Positions 25,319 to 32,866 of a DNA stretch of 64,000 nt are shown here, one piece after another; position 1 is the first letter of the stretch, and each line of letters begins with the position of its first letter. Both the position numbers and the translations under genes were made by a program. The notes below the pieces were generated by a model. That model did not search any database. It saw only the letters and a program-made list of their open reading frames with translations, and was not told the origin of the DNA. The DNA lies in assembly GCF_000161455.1 (NCBI RefSeq), contig NZ_CM000745.1, positions 1,154,063 to 1,218,062 of the forward strand, written 5' to 3'. Origin of the DNA: Bacillus pseudomycoides DSM 12442 (GTDB taxonomy: Bacteria; Bacillota; Bacilli; Bacillales; Bacillaceae_G).

Positions 25319-26239
25319 TTAAATCTCAAGTGAATTAAGTGGATTGAACTTATCGTTTTGCTCTCTCAAGGCTGTTCCCCAAAGAGAAAGATACCTCTCA
25401 GTCATTCTCAAATTGCTATGTCTTAGCATTCTTTGGAGAGTAAAAACGTCCATTCCAGCCATTAAGCAACGATGAGCAAAAGTATGACGAAAAGTATGAG
25501 CTGATAAGCGAACATCTGAGAAGTTCATTACTTGTTTGAGTCTTTTAAATATGAGCTTCACTGAGTTAGGACTCATCTGTTTCCCTTCTCGTGTGGTGAA
25601 CACGTACTCGGGTAACCTGCCTAGTTCACGCTCCATGAACACTTTGTACTCACAAAACTCCTTTACAAGCTTGTTTGTAAGAGGGACAGTTTGTTGCTTG
25701 CGAGCTTTACCGAATAGGGTTACTGTTTGGTTTACTAAGTCCAACTCACTCCAGCGGATATTAATAAGCTCACCAAGCCTTGAGCCAGTTCCTAAAAGGA
25801 AGATAATAATGGTATGGTCTCGATAAGCATAGAAGCTTTTATTCCTAGTTTTGAGTCTCCTATAGTAGCGAAGCATTTGCTTGATATGTTCATCTTGGAA
25901 GACCTCAATTTTTATGTCCTCTTTAGCCAGTTTCATTTTACGAATAGGGTTTTCTTTCTCGCTGATAATGTCCTCATGTTGTAAATAATTAAAGAAAATC
26001 TTGAGATGGTGAAGCTTGGTATTTCTAGTTACTACGTTGTTCCCTCTTGTCTTTTGGCAATACATGAGGTAGCTCTTAACAGTTGCTTCTCTAATGTCTC
26101 GTGTATCAATGAGTTCACGCTCAGAGCAGAACTCTTGGAACTCATGTAGGGTAGCCATATAAGATTGAATTGTACGAGGAGACAGATTAGCGAACTCTTT
26201 TTCCTCTTTGAAATCCTTCATAGCAAACTTAAGTAGCAT
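25319..26239 (-). CDS. int: Tyrosine integrase (XerC/D type)
   Basis: A 306-residue tyrosine recombinase. The core-binding SAM-like domain spans ~1-95; the catalytic domain has Arg154 (GSRLGELI), Lys178, His248 and Arg251 (AHTFRHTF), His274 (LRHSN) and the nucleophile Tyr283 (TERYLSLW). All catalytic residues are present. It lies 170 bp inside the right att site, beside the intact tRNA-Val, and should catalyse integration into and excision from that tRNA gene. No excisionase was recognised. Confidence 0.93.
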   Translation of the reverse strand: MLLKFAMKDFKEEKEFANLSPRTIQSYMATLHEFQEFCSERELIDTRDIREATVKSYLMYCQKTRGNNVVTRNTKLHHLKIFFNYLQHEDIISEKENPIRKMKLAKEDIKIEVFQDEHIKQMLRYYRRLKTRNKSFYAYRDHTIIIFLLGTGSRLGELINIRWSELDLVNQTVTLFGKARKQQTVPLTNKLVKEFCEYKVFMERELGRLPEYVFTTREGKQMSPNSVKLIFKRLKQVMNFSDVRLSAHTFRHTFAHRCLMAGMDVFTLQRMLRHSNLRMTERYLSLWGTALREQNDKFNPLNSLEI

Positions 26240-26275
26240 TTTCTTATCAGTCCTTTCTTAGTTTTATAGAAACAA

Positions 26276-26329
26276 AAAAGAGGACTACCTCTGAGCCAGC
26301 TGATTAGCTGACTAGAAGTAGTCCTCTTT
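26276..26329. terminator. Bidirectional hairpin between integrase and tRNA-Val
   Basis: AAAAGAGGACTA pairs with TAGTCCTCTTTT, with an inner CAGCTGATTAGCTG stem. A- and T-runs on both ends allow termination of the minus-strand tRNA transcript before the integrase promoter. Confidence 0.6.
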
Positions 26330-26405
26330 TAACTTGTGGTGTCTGATGGAGACCTCCACAGTTTTAGCTTTTGAGAATGTCCTCTCAAGCCTTGATACTA
26401 TTAAG

Positions 26406-26454
26406 TTTTATGATCCCGGAGAGGCTCGAACTCACGACCTCCACCCTGTCAAGG
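26406..26454 (-). repeat. Right attachment site, within tRNA-Val
   Basis: Matches 6511-6559 over 49 bases with one difference, including 40 identical bases at 26415-26454. It covers the 3' half of the tRNA, so integration reconstitutes a complete tRNA on this side. Confidence 0.85.
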
Positions 26455-26483
26455 TGGCGCTCTCCCTGCTGAGCTACGGGATC
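26411..26483 (-). tRNA. tRNA-Val (anticodon GAC)
   Basis: Reading the minus strand, GATCCCG and CGGGATC form the acceptor stem with discriminator A. The D arm contains AGCTCAGCAGGGAGAGC, the anticodon stem CCACC/GGTGG holds loop TTGACAG with anticodon GAC, and the T loop is GTTCGAGCC. The 73-nt gene has no encoded CCA. It is the insertion target of the island, whose left end carries a duplicate of the 3' half. Confidence 0.95.
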
Positions 26484-26787
26484 ATGATAAAAGTGATAAT
26501 TCATATATGTCTGATAATTCTGTTGATTTTATTATACAAACTTAAGTGGCACCTTACAATAGTTTTTAACTACAATGTTTAAAATGGAACCTGGTAGAAT
26601 AACACATTTATATTTTGTTGGGAGCACATTTTCATGTAGTTTAATAGTAAATAGTAAGAGAATTACTCATTCATGAAGCTGAAGTGATTTTTTGCGTTTC
26701 ATCAAGTTGAATATTAATTTTATCCTATAATACAATTTAAAATTGATATAATTTAAAATAGGACATAATTTGAAGGGGCGTGTCACA
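26484..26787. other. Intergenic region upstream of tRNA-Val
   Basis: No gene visible. It contains the tRNA promoter (minus strand) and the promoter of the 26788 gene. Very AT-rich. Confidence 0.5.
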
Positions 26788-27330
26788 TTGTTTAGAAGGA
26801 GCGGAAAAGGAATTATTCTTGTTGGGTATCTTGTTTTATTTGGATTAATATTCGGTGGCATTATGTTGTTTTATAAAACAGATAAGAAAGAAATGAATGC
26901 TGAAAAGACTGAGCAAATCGAAGAGGTAGATAAATCAAAAGATATTGGAATGAAGATAAGAGAAACGCATAGTGATTTAAATACGATTACTGGTTGGGAA
27001 AGGTATGAAAATCTAGAGAAGACCGATGCTCCAGATTGGGAAGTGAACGAATGGGGATTCAAGTTAATTGATACCACTTTAAAAGAAGCTGCCTCGTTGA
27101 CTAAAGGCAATTTAAAGGAAGATTTAGACCGAGCTAGAAAATTGCTTCATATTTCAATTCAAAATCATGATACAACAGCTTTAGTATATGTTCACCGTAT
27201 TTTACATGATCTTGATATCGGACAAAACAGATTGGAAGCGAGAGATGTGTTTAACAGTGCAAAAGCTGGTGCTGGTGATGCTAGTGCAATACCTACTTAT
27301 GAGGATTATATTAAGCAACATAGCAAATAA
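26788..27330 (+). CDS. Single-pass membrane protein of unknown function
   Basis: A ~180-residue protein. Residues ~8-29 (GIILVGYLVLFGLIFGGIML) form one transmembrane segment. The rest is a charged, helical outer domain (DLDRARKLLHISIQNHDTTA). TTG 26788 is preferred because AAGGGG lies 9 bases upstream; TTG 26770 is also in frame. I recognise no family. It is the first chromosomal gene right of the island. Confidence 0.6.
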   Translation: MFRRSGKGIILVGYLVLFGLIFGGIMLFYKTDKKEMNAEKTEQIEEVDKSKDIGMKIRETHSDLNTITGWERYENLEKTDAPDWEVNEWGFKLIDTTLKEAASLTKGNLKEDLDRARKLLHISIQNHDTTALVYVHRILHDLDIGQNRLEARDVFNSAKAGAGDASAIPTYEDYIKQHSK

Positions 27331-27448
27331 ATATTAAATTTATATTTGTTTTGGTAGGATCTTCTTTTTACAATTTCGTGGAAATAGGGTATAACAGAAA
27401 CAGAAAATAGGTTTATAAATACTTTATAGATTAAAGAGGTATATACAA

Positions 27449-27670
27449 ATGGTAAGAAAATCTTTCAAGATACGTGTATCTAGAAATAGAACGATCTCAA
27501 TAAATGGTGCGATTCTTGATGTTGATGTCTCTCATGATGAGTTTTTAGATGAGTTTATTGAATGGGTAGATTCAAAGGGTTGGTCCTTCATGGGAATGAC
27601 CGATGAGATTACAGAAGAGGAAGCAGGGAATAATTTAATAGATTTATTGGCTGATGAGAAGGACAAGTAA
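27449..27670 (+). CDS. Small protein of unknown function
   Basis: A 73-residue protein: basic strand-forming N-terminus (KSFKIRVSRNRTISINGA) and acidic C-terminus (EEEAGNNLIDLLADEKDK). AAGAGG precedes the ATG. No recognised domain. It appears monocistronic. Confidence 0.6.
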   Translation: MVRKSFKIRVSRNRTISINGAILDVDVSHDEFLDEFIEWVDSKGWSFMGMTDEITEEEAGNNLIDLLADEKDK

Positions 27671-27830
27671 GAATGAGTCCTTCTTATTTTTATGCGTATG
27701 ATTATGTCTTTTCTTGTAAAATTATGATATAGTGAAAAACGGCAATTAATTTTCCATTTAAATACCAATTTAATGTCGGATTGGTAGAATTAGTATATAA
27801 GGCAAAAGAAAATAGAAAAGGGAGAGTCAT

Positions 27831-29099
27831 ATGGTGAATTGTAAGAAAATTTCGGTTTTTGTTATGGTGATTTGTTTATTCTTTTTAACGCCTATGACAT
27901 TGTACGCTGAAACTGGAACTGAACCAGTGCCGGCACCTGGTCCGGGTCCAAATGTGTTTGGACAGTTTGCAGTTTCAATTGATGCAAAAACAGGGGATGT
28001 TTTGTATGACAAAAATGCACATCAACATGCATTTCCGGCAAGCATGACGAAAGTATTGACTGCTATTTTATTAATGGAGCATACGAAGCCAGAGGAGCAA
28101 TTTACGTTTTCACAACCTGCATTAGATCAGGAAAAGAGTAATTATCAACTTGAATTTCAGGTAGGTGAAACAATCAATCGTAATACAGCACTAACAATTT
28201 TAATGGTATTAAGTGCAAATGATGTTGCGTATGCAATTGGTGAACGTATTGGCGGAAGTATAGAAAACTTTGCGAATATGATGAACGAGAAAGCGAAGCA
28301 GTTAGGAGCAAAGGATAGTCATTTTGTAACGCCGAATGGTTTACATGATCCGAATCATTATACGACGGCATATGATATGGCAATGATCACGAGAGGGGTT
28401 CAACAATACCCTGAGATTTTACAAGCTATGAATACGAAACGAACAACGGTTACAACATCTAGACAAACGGTTTCTATTTTTAATAAGGCTACTTATTTCG
28501 AAAATCCATATAGTATTGGTGGAAAAACAGGTTTTACAAATGAAGCACGCAATACACTTGTATTATTAAATGAGAAAGATGGTAATCGTATTGTCAATGT
28601 TGTGATGGCGTCACAAAGACCAGAGATTTACGAAGATATGCGTCAAATTGCAGATCATTCTTTCTCACAATTTGCTAAGCAAATGGTTTTAGATAAAAAT
28701 AATTGGCATCAGAAAGCAACATATTTAGATAAAAATATAGATTGTGAACTTGAAAAAAGTGCAGAATTGATGTTGAAGAAAGATGAAGGTAAGAATGTAA
28801 AAACAGTCTTTAGAACGGCTCCGGTTGATAAAGAAAAACTATATCAAAAGGGGATTCATCGCGGGGATGTAATTGGAATAGTAGACGTGACGAAAAACAA
28901 TCAAAAGATTGAAAGTATTAATGTTCTTTCTAAGGAAGATGTTACATTTGCAATGCCGAAAAAAAATATAAAGCCAGCTGAACCTACGTATCCTTTTGGG
29001 TTGATGGTAAGTATTGGAGTTGGAATTATTGCTTTAATAATAATCGGTTTATATGTGGTAAGACGAGCTAAAAAGAATGCGGTTTCAGAAGTGGAATAG
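27831..29099 (+). CDS. D-alanyl-D-alanine carboxypeptidase (low-molecular-weight PBP)
   Basis: It trims the terminal D-Ala from peptidoglycan pentapeptides. Residues 1-26 are a signal peptide. Ser71-Met-Thr-Lys74 is the SxxK acylation motif, Ser128-Ala-Asn130 the SxN motif and Lys232-Thr-Gly the KTG motif, all with DacA/DacF spacing. A PBP5-type C-terminal domain follows, and a hydrophobic segment near residues 393-412 with a basic end (RRAKKN) anchors it. The second hydrophobic anchor differs from the usual amphipathic tail. GGGAGAG precedes the ATG. A strong hairpin follows the stop. Confidence 0.92.
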   Translation: MVNCKKISVFVMVICLFFLTPMTLYAETGTEPVPAPGPGPNVFGQFAVSIDAKTGDVLYDKNAHQHAFPASMTKVLTAILLMEHTKPEEQFTFSQPALDQEKSNYQLEFQVGETINRNTALTILMVLSANDVAYAIGERIGGSIENFANMMNEKAKQLGAKDSHFVTPNGLHDPNHYTTAYDMAMITRGVQQYPEILQAMNTKRTTVTTSRQTVSIFNKATYFENPYSIGGKTGFTNEARNTLVLLNEKDGNRIVNVVMASQRPEIYEDMRQIADHSFSQFAKQMVLDKNNWHQKATYLDKNIDCELEKSAELMLKKDEGKNVKTVFRTAPVDKEKLYQKGIHRGDVIGIVDVTKNNQKIESINVLSKEDVTFAMPKKNIKPAEPTYPFGLMVSIGVGIIALIIIGLYVVRRAKKNAVSEVE

Positions 29100-29124
29100 G
29101 CAATGATCAATTGCCTATTTTTTA
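29097..29124 (+). terminator. Terminator of the carboxypeptidase gene
   Basis: AATAGGCAAT/ATTGCCTATT stem beginning at the stop codon, followed by TTTTATT. Confidence 0.8.
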
Positions 29125-29161
29125 TTGCGTTTTTCATTCGTTCATTATAGTATTGACTTGA

Positions 29162-29177
29162 GTTCTTTTTTAAGAAC
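29162..29177. promoter_or_regulatory. Candidate SinR operator upstream of sipW
   Basis: GTTCTTTTTTAAGAAC is a perfect inverted pair of the SinR half-site GTTCTT, 55 bases before the sipW start. The sinR gene is encoded at 33.6 kb in the same window. Confidence 0.65.
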
Positions 29178-29231
29178 AACTTAGGATATCCTAGTTTTTA
29201 CGTGCATATACATAATAAAGAGGAGGAGATA

Positions 29232-29810
29232 ATGATGAAACTAGTTTGGAAGATTATGAGTAACGTCATCTCATTTGTTTTATTTGCGTTAATGGTTTTT
29301 TTAGCGTTTATTGTCATCTCATCAAAAGCAAGCGGCGGGGATCCGACTGTAATGGGATATCAATTTAAAACAGTACTATCTGGATCGATGGAACCAACAT
29401 TTTTAACAGGGTCAATTATTGCAATCGAACCAACGAAAGATGGATCTAAATATAAAAAAGACGATGTAATTACTTTTAAAGAAAGCGATAAAAAAATTGT
29501 AACTCACCGTATTATTGATGTGAAAAACGTAAATGGGAAAGTAATGTATGAAACGAAAGGTGACAATAATAATGGGCCGGATTTAAAACCAGTCTTAGCA
29601 GAAAATGTTATTGGGAAATATGGAAATATTACAGTTCCATATGTGGGGTATTTGTTGAATTATGCGAATTCAAAAGCAGGAGCAGCCTTACTTTTAATTA
29701 TTCCAGGCATATGTTTACTTGGGTACTCTGCAATTTCTATTTTTAGTGCAATCCGTAGCATTGATAGCGAAAAGAAAAAGAAATCTGCAGATGTAGGACA
29801 ATCTGTATAA
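29232..29810 (+). CDS. sipW: Signal peptidase I SipW (ER type)
   Basis: It removes signal peptides from TasA and CalY, the fibre proteins of the biofilm matrix. Residues ~12-32 are the N-terminal membrane segment. SGSMEPTF holds the catalytic Ser and VTHRI the His that replaces Lys in the ER/archaeal type, diagnostic of SipW. A second membrane segment lies near the C-terminus (AALLLIIPGICLLGYSAISI). AGGAGG lies upstream of tandem ATGs at 29232 and 29235; either may be used. A candidate SinR operator lies in its promoter region. It heads the matrix locus. Confidence 0.95.
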   Translation: MMKLVWKIMSNVISFVLFALMVFLAFIVISSKASGGDPTVMGYQFKTVLSGSMEPTFLTGSIIAIEPTKDGSKYKKDDVITFKESDKKIVTHRIIDVKNVNGKVMYETKGDNNNGPDLKPVLAENVIGKYGNITVPYVGYLLNYANSKAGAALLLIIPGICLLGYSAISIFSAIRSIDSEKKKKSADVGQSV

Positions 29811-29847
29811 TTCCGTTATTTTCTCCATTTTAGAGATTATAAATATA

Positions 29848-30061
29848 AAGATATTATTGGAGAAACCTTCAATACCAGTTAATAATGATGCACTTTTGGA
29901 GTTATTAAAGGAGAAGGGAATTAAGGCGGGAAACAAGAATACATTTAAAGTGAAATTTGAGTTTGTAGATAATGGAAAAAAATTAAAATCGATTCCAAGG
30001 AGATACGCTTGAGCTGAAATGGACATTTGATGCACAGCAAACAGTTGGTAGCGAGAAATAA
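29848..30061 (+). pseudogene. Remnant of a third TasA/camelysin-family gene
   Basis: One frame reads PVNNDALLELLKEKGIKAGN, then NTFKVKFEFVDNGKKLKSI. The next frame continues with FQGDTLELKWTFDAQQTVG and SEK at the stop. This equals the C-terminus of TasA in this window (FVDNKQDQNQFQGDKLELKW) with a frameshift at the A-rich stretch near 29980. The signal peptide and N-terminal two thirds are gone. It lies 37 bp after sipW and is followed by a hairpin, as a functional copy would be. It shows that this locus once held another matrix-protein gene. Confidence 0.85.
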
Positions 30062-30259
30062 TTATATAAATAGGCTATCAAATTGATAGTCTATTTATAT
30101 ATATTATTTTCGAACTATTATACGGAGATATGTATACGAGAGATTAGATTGATAGAATTAGGTTTTTTACCATGCAAAAAGGCCATATGCCACAAAAATG
30201 TAAAAAAATTCTATATTTTTTATTTGATTTTCGGATTTTATTCTATATAATGAAATTAT

Positions 30260-30275
30260 GTTCTTTATAGAGAAT
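30260..30275. promoter_or_regulatory. Candidate SinR operator before the repeat-tailed gene
   Basis: GTTCTTTATAGAGAAT carries a consensus SinR half-site (GTTCTTT) and a near match to the inverted one. It lies ~28 bases before the start at 30303. Confidence 0.55.
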
Positions 30276-30302
30276 TGAATGCGAGTAATGGGAGAGGTTG
30301 GA

Positions 30303-31142
30303 ATGATGAAATCATCAAAAAAAATAAAAACAATACTCATGTTACCATGTATGTGTTCAATAGCTTTCTATATGGGATCACAAGTAGTTACGTATACAGA
30401 GGCTGCTTTTGTAAATGAGACAAAAATACATTCTACTGTTTCAACTGCAATTGTATTTCCAAAAACGATTGATACTTTGGTGAAAGAAACGCAACAGCAT
30501 GAGAATTTGATTTTAAATGGAACTGAAGGAATGAATAAGGAAACGCAAGCTGATTCTGTAGAAGTACTCGAACAAAAAGCGCAGCAATGGAGAGAACAGT
30601 TTGAAAAAGTGAAAGTGGAACGTGAAGCCTTGCAACACATATATACAGAAATAGAAGATTATTATAAGCAATCAGTAGAAAATGTAAGAGTAAATAATAG
30701 CGATTCAAGTAAGCAAGTGCTTCAATATGTACAAGCGGGTTTTACTAAAGTAGGGAGTATTAAGGATAATGTTGATAAGCAAATATCAGTACAAAAAATG
30801 GAAGAATTTATTCTAACCCTACAAAAGAAAATAGAAGAGAAAAAAGCGCAACAGGTTAATAACACGTCTGGAAAAACAGAGCAAGAACAAGTCGTACCTT
30901 CTTCTGAGCAAAAAGAGTCAAACAGCCAGGAAGAAATAAAGCAACCATCAAACCCTACGCAAGAACAAGTCGTACCGTCTTCTGGGCAAAAAGAGTCAAA
31001 CAGCCAAGAAGAAACAAAGCAACCATCAAACCCTACACAAGAACAAGTCGTACCTTCTTCTGAGCAAAAAAAATCAAACAAACAAGAAGAAATAAAGCAA
31101 CCGTCAAACCCTAAACAAGAACAAGTCAATCAAGCTCAATAA
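30303..31142 (+). CDS. DUF4047-like secreted protein with 26-residue tail repeats
   Basis: A ~279-residue protein. The N-terminus (KSSKKIKTILMLPCMCSIAF) is a signal sequence, followed by YTEAAFVNETKIHSTVSTAI, like the mature start of TasA-type proteins. Residues ~60-190 are helical coiled coil. The C-terminus has three copies of QEQVVPSSEQKESNSQEEIK plus QPSNPT. In-frame sequence with the same composition continues past TAA 31140-31142 (AKKTNPVL, second TAA, QPEENKEEVQKQDSSAVHEN), so the tail was probably shortened by CAA/CAG-to-TAA changes. Its position between sipW and tasA suggests a matrix or surface role and SipW processing; this is inference. Confidence 0.7.
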   Translation: MMKSSKKIKTILMLPCMCSIAFYMGSQVVTYTEAAFVNETKIHSTVSTAIVFPKTIDTLVKETQQHENLILNGTEGMNKETQADSVEVLEQKAQQWREQFEKVKVEREALQHIYTEIEDYYKQSVENVRVNNSDSSKQVLQYVQAGFTKVGSIKDNVDKQISVQKMEEFILTLQKKIEEKKAQQVNNTSGKTEQEQVVPSSEQKESNSQEEIKQPSNPTQEQVVPSSGQKESNSQEETKQPSNPTQEQVVPSSEQKKSNKQEEIKQPSNPKQEQVNQAQ

Positions 31143-31250
31143 GCGAAAAAGACCAATCCAGTATTATAACAGCCTGAAGAGAATAAAGAAGAAGTGCAGA
31201 AACAAGATTCAAGCGCTGTACATGAAAACCACTGATTTTTGGGTTATACC

Positions 31251-31285
31251 TTCTACAAATGTAGAGGTTAACATAAAAAAATGAA
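31251..31285 (+). promoter_or_regulatory. 5' leader hairpin of tasA
   Basis: CCTTCTAC pairs with GTAGAGG in the stretch starting GGTTATACC, shortly before the ribosome site. A similarly placed GGTTATACC element with a CTCTTA/TAAGAG stem precedes calY at 32797-32838. Conserved leader stems of this kind often stabilise mRNA. Confidence 0.45.
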
Positions 31286-31303
31286 GTTCAGGGGGAATAT
31301 GGA

Positions 31304-31894
31304 ATGGGAATTAAGAAAAAATTAGGAATGGGTGTTGCATCAGCTGCGTTAGGACTATCTTTAATTGGTGGAGGAACATTTGCATACTTTAGTGATAAGG
31401 AAGTATCAAATAATACATTTGCAGCAGGTACATTAGATCTTTCTGTAGATCCAACTACGATTATTGATGTTGATAATATTAAGCCAGGGGATAAAATGAC
31501 ACGTGACTTTAAGCTTGTCAATAATGGTTCATTAGATATAAAAACTGTGAAATTATTAACTAATTATAATGTAATAGATTCAAAAGGAGATAATTCAGAA
31601 GACTTTGGTAAGCATATCCGTGTGAATTTCTTCTGGAATTGGGATAAATTAAGTGAGCCTATTTTCTCAACGACATTGGCGGATTTAAAGGCTATGTCTC
31701 CAGATGCAGTGGAAGAAAGTATTTTTGCAGGTTGGTTTGCTGAAAAGGGTGGTTTGAAGCATGGTGATTCCGATTATCTTTGGGTACAATATGAATTTGT
31801 AGATAATAAGCAAGATCAAAATCAATTCCAAGGTGATAAACTTGAGTTGAAATGGACATTTGAAGCAGAACAAACAGAAGGGTCAGAAAAATAA
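31304..31894 (+). CDS. tasA: TasA-type biofilm fibre protein (camelysin family)
   Basis: A 196-residue exported fibre protein. KKKLGMGVASAALGLSLIGG followed by GTFAYFSDKEVSNNTFAAGT is the SipW-type signal peptide and mature N-terminus. The rest is the beta-sandwich camelysin/TasA domain (DLKPGD-like DNIKPGDKMTRDFKL; FFWNWDK; DYLWVQYEF; FQGDKLELKWTFEAEQ). It assembles into extracellular amyloid-like fibres with CalY. AGGGGG precedes the ATG. Called TasA rather than CalY because of its order after sipW. A hairpin terminator follows at 31905-31936. Confidence 0.9.
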   Translation: MGIKKKLGMGVASAALGLSLIGGGTFAYFSDKEVSNNTFAAGTLDLSVDPTTIIDVDNIKPGDKMTRDFKLVNNGSLDIKTVKLLTNYNVIDSKGDNSEDFGKHIRVNFFWNWDKLSEPIFSTTLADLKAMSPDAVEESIFAGWFAEKGGLKHGDSDYLWVQYEFVDNKQDQNQFQGDKLELKWTFEAEQTEGSEK

Positions 31895-31904
31895 TAGGAT
31901 TGAT

Positions 31905-31936
31905 AGAAAAAAGGTAGGTTTTTCCTGCCTTTTTTT
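31905..31936 (+). terminator. Terminator after tasA
   Basis: AAAAAAGGTAGGTTTTTCCTGCCTTTTTTT forms a short G/C-containing stem with a long T run. Confidence 0.7.
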
Positions 31937-31967
31937 CATACCAATTCTTGTTATATGAGGGATGCAC

Positions 31968-32636
31968 ATGAATAAGAAGTGGTTATTTATCATGAGTATA
32001 TGTCTGATTCTAGTAGTTTTCATTGGTATTACAAAAAATATTGACCAAGTGTATGCAGAGGAGCGGCGAGAAATAGATATAAGTCTTGAGCCCAAAGAAG
32101 TACTATTTCATGTTTCAAATATGAAGCCAGGAGACTGGGCAAATCGAAGTATACGTATTAGTAATGAAGGAACAAAGAAATTATCATATAGTATAAAGAG
32201 CGAGGCTTCAGAGGGGTCTACGAAATTATATGAAGCTCTTACGGTCACTGTAAAAGATAAACAAGGAGTGCTGTACGAGGGAAGTCTAAAAGAACTTCAA
32301 AGTATGGAAAAGCGTACATTAGCAGTTAATAGAACTGACGAGCTTATCTATACGATACATGTTCCTAAAGAGTTAGGAAATGAGTATCAAGGATTACAAA
32401 CAATAGTAAAATTTATTTTTTATGCAGAGGGACCAACCGGCAATGGTGAGGGTACCGAAAATGAAATGGGAATCAATCAAATGCAACCTCCTGCATCCAT
32501 AAATTCTAATAGTAACTGGCAGCTACCACGTACAGGTACGCAGCAAAGCAGTATGATTTTAATAGGGTTTGGCTTAGTATGGTGTGGATTATATTTTTAT
32601 AAAAAGTATATTCAAATGAAGTATCGGAAGGATTAA
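31968..32636 (+). CDS. LPXTG-anchored protein of the matrix locus (BC1280-like)
   Basis: A ~222-residue protein. The signal peptide spans ~1-27 (KKWLFIMSICLILVVFIGIT). The mature part has a TasA-like fold hint (EPKEVLFHVSNMKPGDWANR; SIRISNEG). The C-terminus has LPRTG, a hydrophobic span (SSMILIGFGLVWCGLYFY) and a basic tail, which is a sortase A anchoring signal. It occupies the place of the B. cereus gene between tasA and calY. It probably tethers or modulates matrix at the wall. ATG 31968 fits the GAGGGA site better than ATG 31962. Confidence 0.8.
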   Translation: MNKKWLFIMSICLILVVFIGITKNIDQVYAEERREIDISLEPKEVLFHVSNMKPGDWANRSIRISNEGTKKLSYSIKSEASEGSTKLYEALTVTVKDKQGVLYEGSLKELQSMEKRTLAVNRTDELIYTIHVPKELGNEYQGLQTIVKFIFYAEGPTGNGEGTENEMGINQMQPPASINSNSNWQLPRTGTQQSSMILIGFGLVWCGLYFYKKYIQMKYRKD

Positions 32637-32706
32637 GTCTTTTTAAGGATGAATAGAGAATAGTTTCAAAATTAATATTATTTTATAGTTGCAATTACAC
32701 CTCTAC

Positions 32707-32743
32707 GTTCTTTATAATGAACATAAGGTAGCTTTTAAAGAAC
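32707..32743. promoter_or_regulatory. Candidate SinR operators upstream of calY
   Basis: GTTCTTTATAATGAAC (32707-32722) and an inverted half-site AAAGAAC (32737-32743) match the SinR consensus. They lie ~130 bases before calY. Confidence 0.6.
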
Positions 32744-32866
32744 AGATAAATTCAAGGGGTATTGTACATACATTGGCCGTAGAAAAATAACAGGCGTTCT
32801 ATTGGTTATACCTCTTATCCTACATTAAGAGATAACAATAAAAAAAATAGCTAGGGGGAATTTACA

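Larger units (their letters stand above)
6511..26454. mobile_element. Integrated genomic island in tRNA-Val (satellite/plasmid-like)
   Basis: Direct repeats at 6511-6559 and 26406-26454 match over 49 bases with one mismatch. The right copy is part of an intact tRNA-Val gene and the left copy is its isolated 3' half. A tyrosine integrase gene lies just inside the right end, pointing inwards. Cargo includes an LXG toxin, a RiPP-like locus, a resolvase, replication-like and phage-like genes, Rap-Phr, and iteron-like repeats. Chromosomal genes flank both sides. No conjugation genes and no capsid or tail genes are visible, so the element probably depends on a helper for transfer, or is degraded. 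Confidence 0.85.

Noticed and set aside
26334..26582. 82-codon frame across tRNA-Val
   Set aside because: It reads through the antisense strand of the tRNA; such frames are common artefacts.
30722..31129. Cys-rich minus-strand frame opposite the repeat-tailed gene
   Set aside because: The Cys pattern is the complement of the repeated Glu-Gln-Val coding sequence; no start signal.
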